This document shows, piece after piece, positions 5,285 to 6,370 of a stretch of DNA of 6,370 nt. Every line of letters begins with the position of its first letter. The first letter of the stretch is position 1. Origin of the DNA: Gemmatimonadota bacterium (GTDB lineage Bacteria > Gemmatimonadota > Gemmatimonadetes > Gemmatimonadales > GWC2-71-9); assembly GCA_025361465.1 (NCBI GenBank), contig JANYAG010000032.1:1-6370 (forward strand), in the 5' to 3' direction. The notes beneath the pieces were generated by a model, which worked only from the letters and a program-made list of their open reading frames with translations, had not been told where the DNA came from and did no database searches. The position numbers and the translations under genes were made by a program.

Positions 5285-6370
5285 CAGGACGGCGGCTTGC
5301 CGCTGCGGCCACCACCGGGCTTGAACGGCGAATGCACGGGGCAGAACTCCTTCGGTTCCGCACCCTTGGTGAACGACTTCATCTCACGGACTTCGGGCGG
5401 ACAGAAGGGAGTAGCGAGGAAGCCGGTGGTCTTGTCGATCTCGACCTGGACCAGCGACTGCTCGGTCATTTCCCAGTTGCCCGGGTCCCGCCGGCGCTGG
5501 TAGATGCTCTGCATCATCTGGGTCCAGGCCGGCGCCGCCATGATGGCGCCCTGGGCGTTCCTGGCGATCTCGGAGTTGTCGTCCATGCCGACCCAGACAC
5601 CGGCGACCAGATCCTTGGTGAAGCCGATGAACCAGGTGTCGTGGTAGTCGTTGGTGGTGCCAGTCTTGCCGCCGGCCGGCATCGTGAAACCCGCCTGATA
5701 GACCGCGCTGAACGCGGTGCCGTGCTGGATCACGCCCTGCAGTGCCTGGTTCATCGTCCAGGCGGTCTGGGCGTCGAGGACCGGCAGCGACTTCGATTCA
5801 GGACGCAGCAGGATCTTCCCGTTCCGGTCCTCAACCAGCGTGATCGCGCGCGGCAGCGTCCGGAAGCCGAGATTGGCGAAGGTTGAGTAGCCGGCAATCA
5901 ACTCGATCGGATGGAGCGAAAGCCCGCCGAGGTAGATCGACGGCACATCGTCGATGGGGGTGGTGATGCCGAACTTGCGGGCTTCGGCCACGACCGGCGC
6001 GGTACCGACCCGTTCGCCGACCTGGACGGCGATGCTGTTGAGCGAGCGCCAGAGCCCCTGGCGGATGCTGAACATCGAATCGCTGAACCGTCCCTCATAG
6101 TTCTCCGGCATCCAGTCGGGCTGGCCGAAGGGCATTGGCACGGTGACCGCCTGATCGCGCAGGACCTCATCGAAGGAGATGCCCGATTCGATCGCCGCCG
6201 AGTACATGATCGGCTTGAACGTTGAGCCCGGCTGACGGAGCGCCTGCACGATCCGGTTGAACTTCGAGTCGTCGAAGTCGCGGCCGCCGACCATCGCGAG
6301 CACGTTGCCGGTACCCGCTTCGAGCACCAGGGCCGCGCCCTGGAGATACGGCGACTTGGTGACTTCCGGG
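5284..6370 (-). CDS. Class A penicillin-binding protein, PBP1A type (N-terminal part outside window)
   Basis: This is the transpeptidase half of a bifunctional peptidoglycan synthase that would be anchored in the inner membrane and act in the periplasm. The frame is open to the right edge; the residues just before the internal GTG at 6327 (PEVTKSPYLQGAALVLEAGTG) match the PBP1A lead-in, so the glycosyltransferase domain and membrane anchor lie beyond 6370. Counting from that GTG, GGRDF (14-18) and FNRIVQALRQPG (23-34) precede the active-site STFK (35-38, nucleophile Ser35); the SxN motif is SLN (95-97) and the KTG motif is KTGTT (221-225). All three catalytic motifs are intact. The tail has a Cys pair (309, 329) in the context PFCPPEV/EFCPVH, common in PBP1A-like proteins, and ends in a Gly/Lys/Pro-rich stretch. 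It is the first visible gene of the leftward group. A mrcA/ponA-like symbol would fit, but the missing half leaves the subtype open. Confidence 0.95.
   Translation of the reverse strand, partial: PEVTKSPYLQGAALVLEAGTGNVLAMVGGRDFDDSKFNRIVQALRQPGSTFKPIMYSAAIESGISFDEVLRDQAVTVPMPFGQPDWMPENYEGRFSDSMFSIRQGLWRSLNSIAVQVGERVGTAPVVAEARKFGITTPIDDVPSIYLGGLSLHPIELIAGYSTFANLGFRTLPRAITLVEDRNGKILLRPESKSLPVLDAQTAWTMNQALQGVIQHGTAFSAVYQAGFTMPAGGKTGTTNDYHDTWFIGFTKDLVAGVWVGMDDNSEIARNAQGAIMAAPAWTQMMQSIYQRRRDPGNWEMTEQSLVQVEIDKTTGFLATPFCPPEVREMKSFTKGAEPKEFCPVHSPFKPGGGRSGKPPS

Noticed and set aside
4070..5503. Long plus-strand open frame (477 codons) opposite the amidohydrolase
   Set aside because: It covers a gene with complete catalytic motifs on the other strand, runs into the PBP gene, and its translation has no family features. 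It is a GC-driven shadow.

Overview
The window is a dense, high-GC stretch (about two-thirds G+C by eye) from a Gram-negative, two-membrane bacterium. Signal peptides, a Phe-terminated outer-membrane beta-barrel and a class A penicillin-binding protein show the cell plan. The style of the barrel protein (a 'YNRVEGL' motif after a bactofilin-like stretch) and the many GTG starts remind me of Gemmatimonadota, but this is recall-based inference and no marker gene in the window proves it.

Left half, plus strand (1-3449): three tightly packed genes that look like one operon. First comes the 3' part of a sigma-54-activating response regulator, NtrX/NtrC type, whose receiver domain lies mostly off the left edge. 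It overlaps by 4 bp a secreted outer-membrane barrel protein with an N-terminal beta-helix-like segment. After 8 bp follows a small secreted protein that resembles the DUF4390 family. An NtrX-like regulator near a DUF4390-like protein recalls the ntrY/ntrX neighbourhood of many beta- and gammaproteobacteria, here with an outer-membrane protein placed between them. The likely theme is envelope sensing or envelope biogenesis.

Right half, minus strand (6370-3457): three genes read leftwards and converge on the first group with only 7 bp between stop codons. In order of transcription they are the transpeptidase half of a PBP1A-type peptidoglycan synthase (cut by the right edge), an amidohydrolase of the metal-dependent deaminase type whose ATG shares one base with the PBP stop codon, and a small HNH endonuclease family protein starting 52 bp downstream. 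The 52-bp gap and the end of the amidohydrolase gene hold two perfect stem-loops and a set of mutually exclusive short pairings in front of the HNH ribosome-binding site. This is the main unexplained non-coding structure in the window.

I see no rRNA, tRNA, CRISPR array, insertion sequence or attachment site, and no non-coding stretch over 300 bases. The content is mostly chromosomal core or near-core. The most interesting points are the regulator-barrel-DUF4390 operon, the beta-helix/barrel fusion, and the possible switch before the HNH gene.
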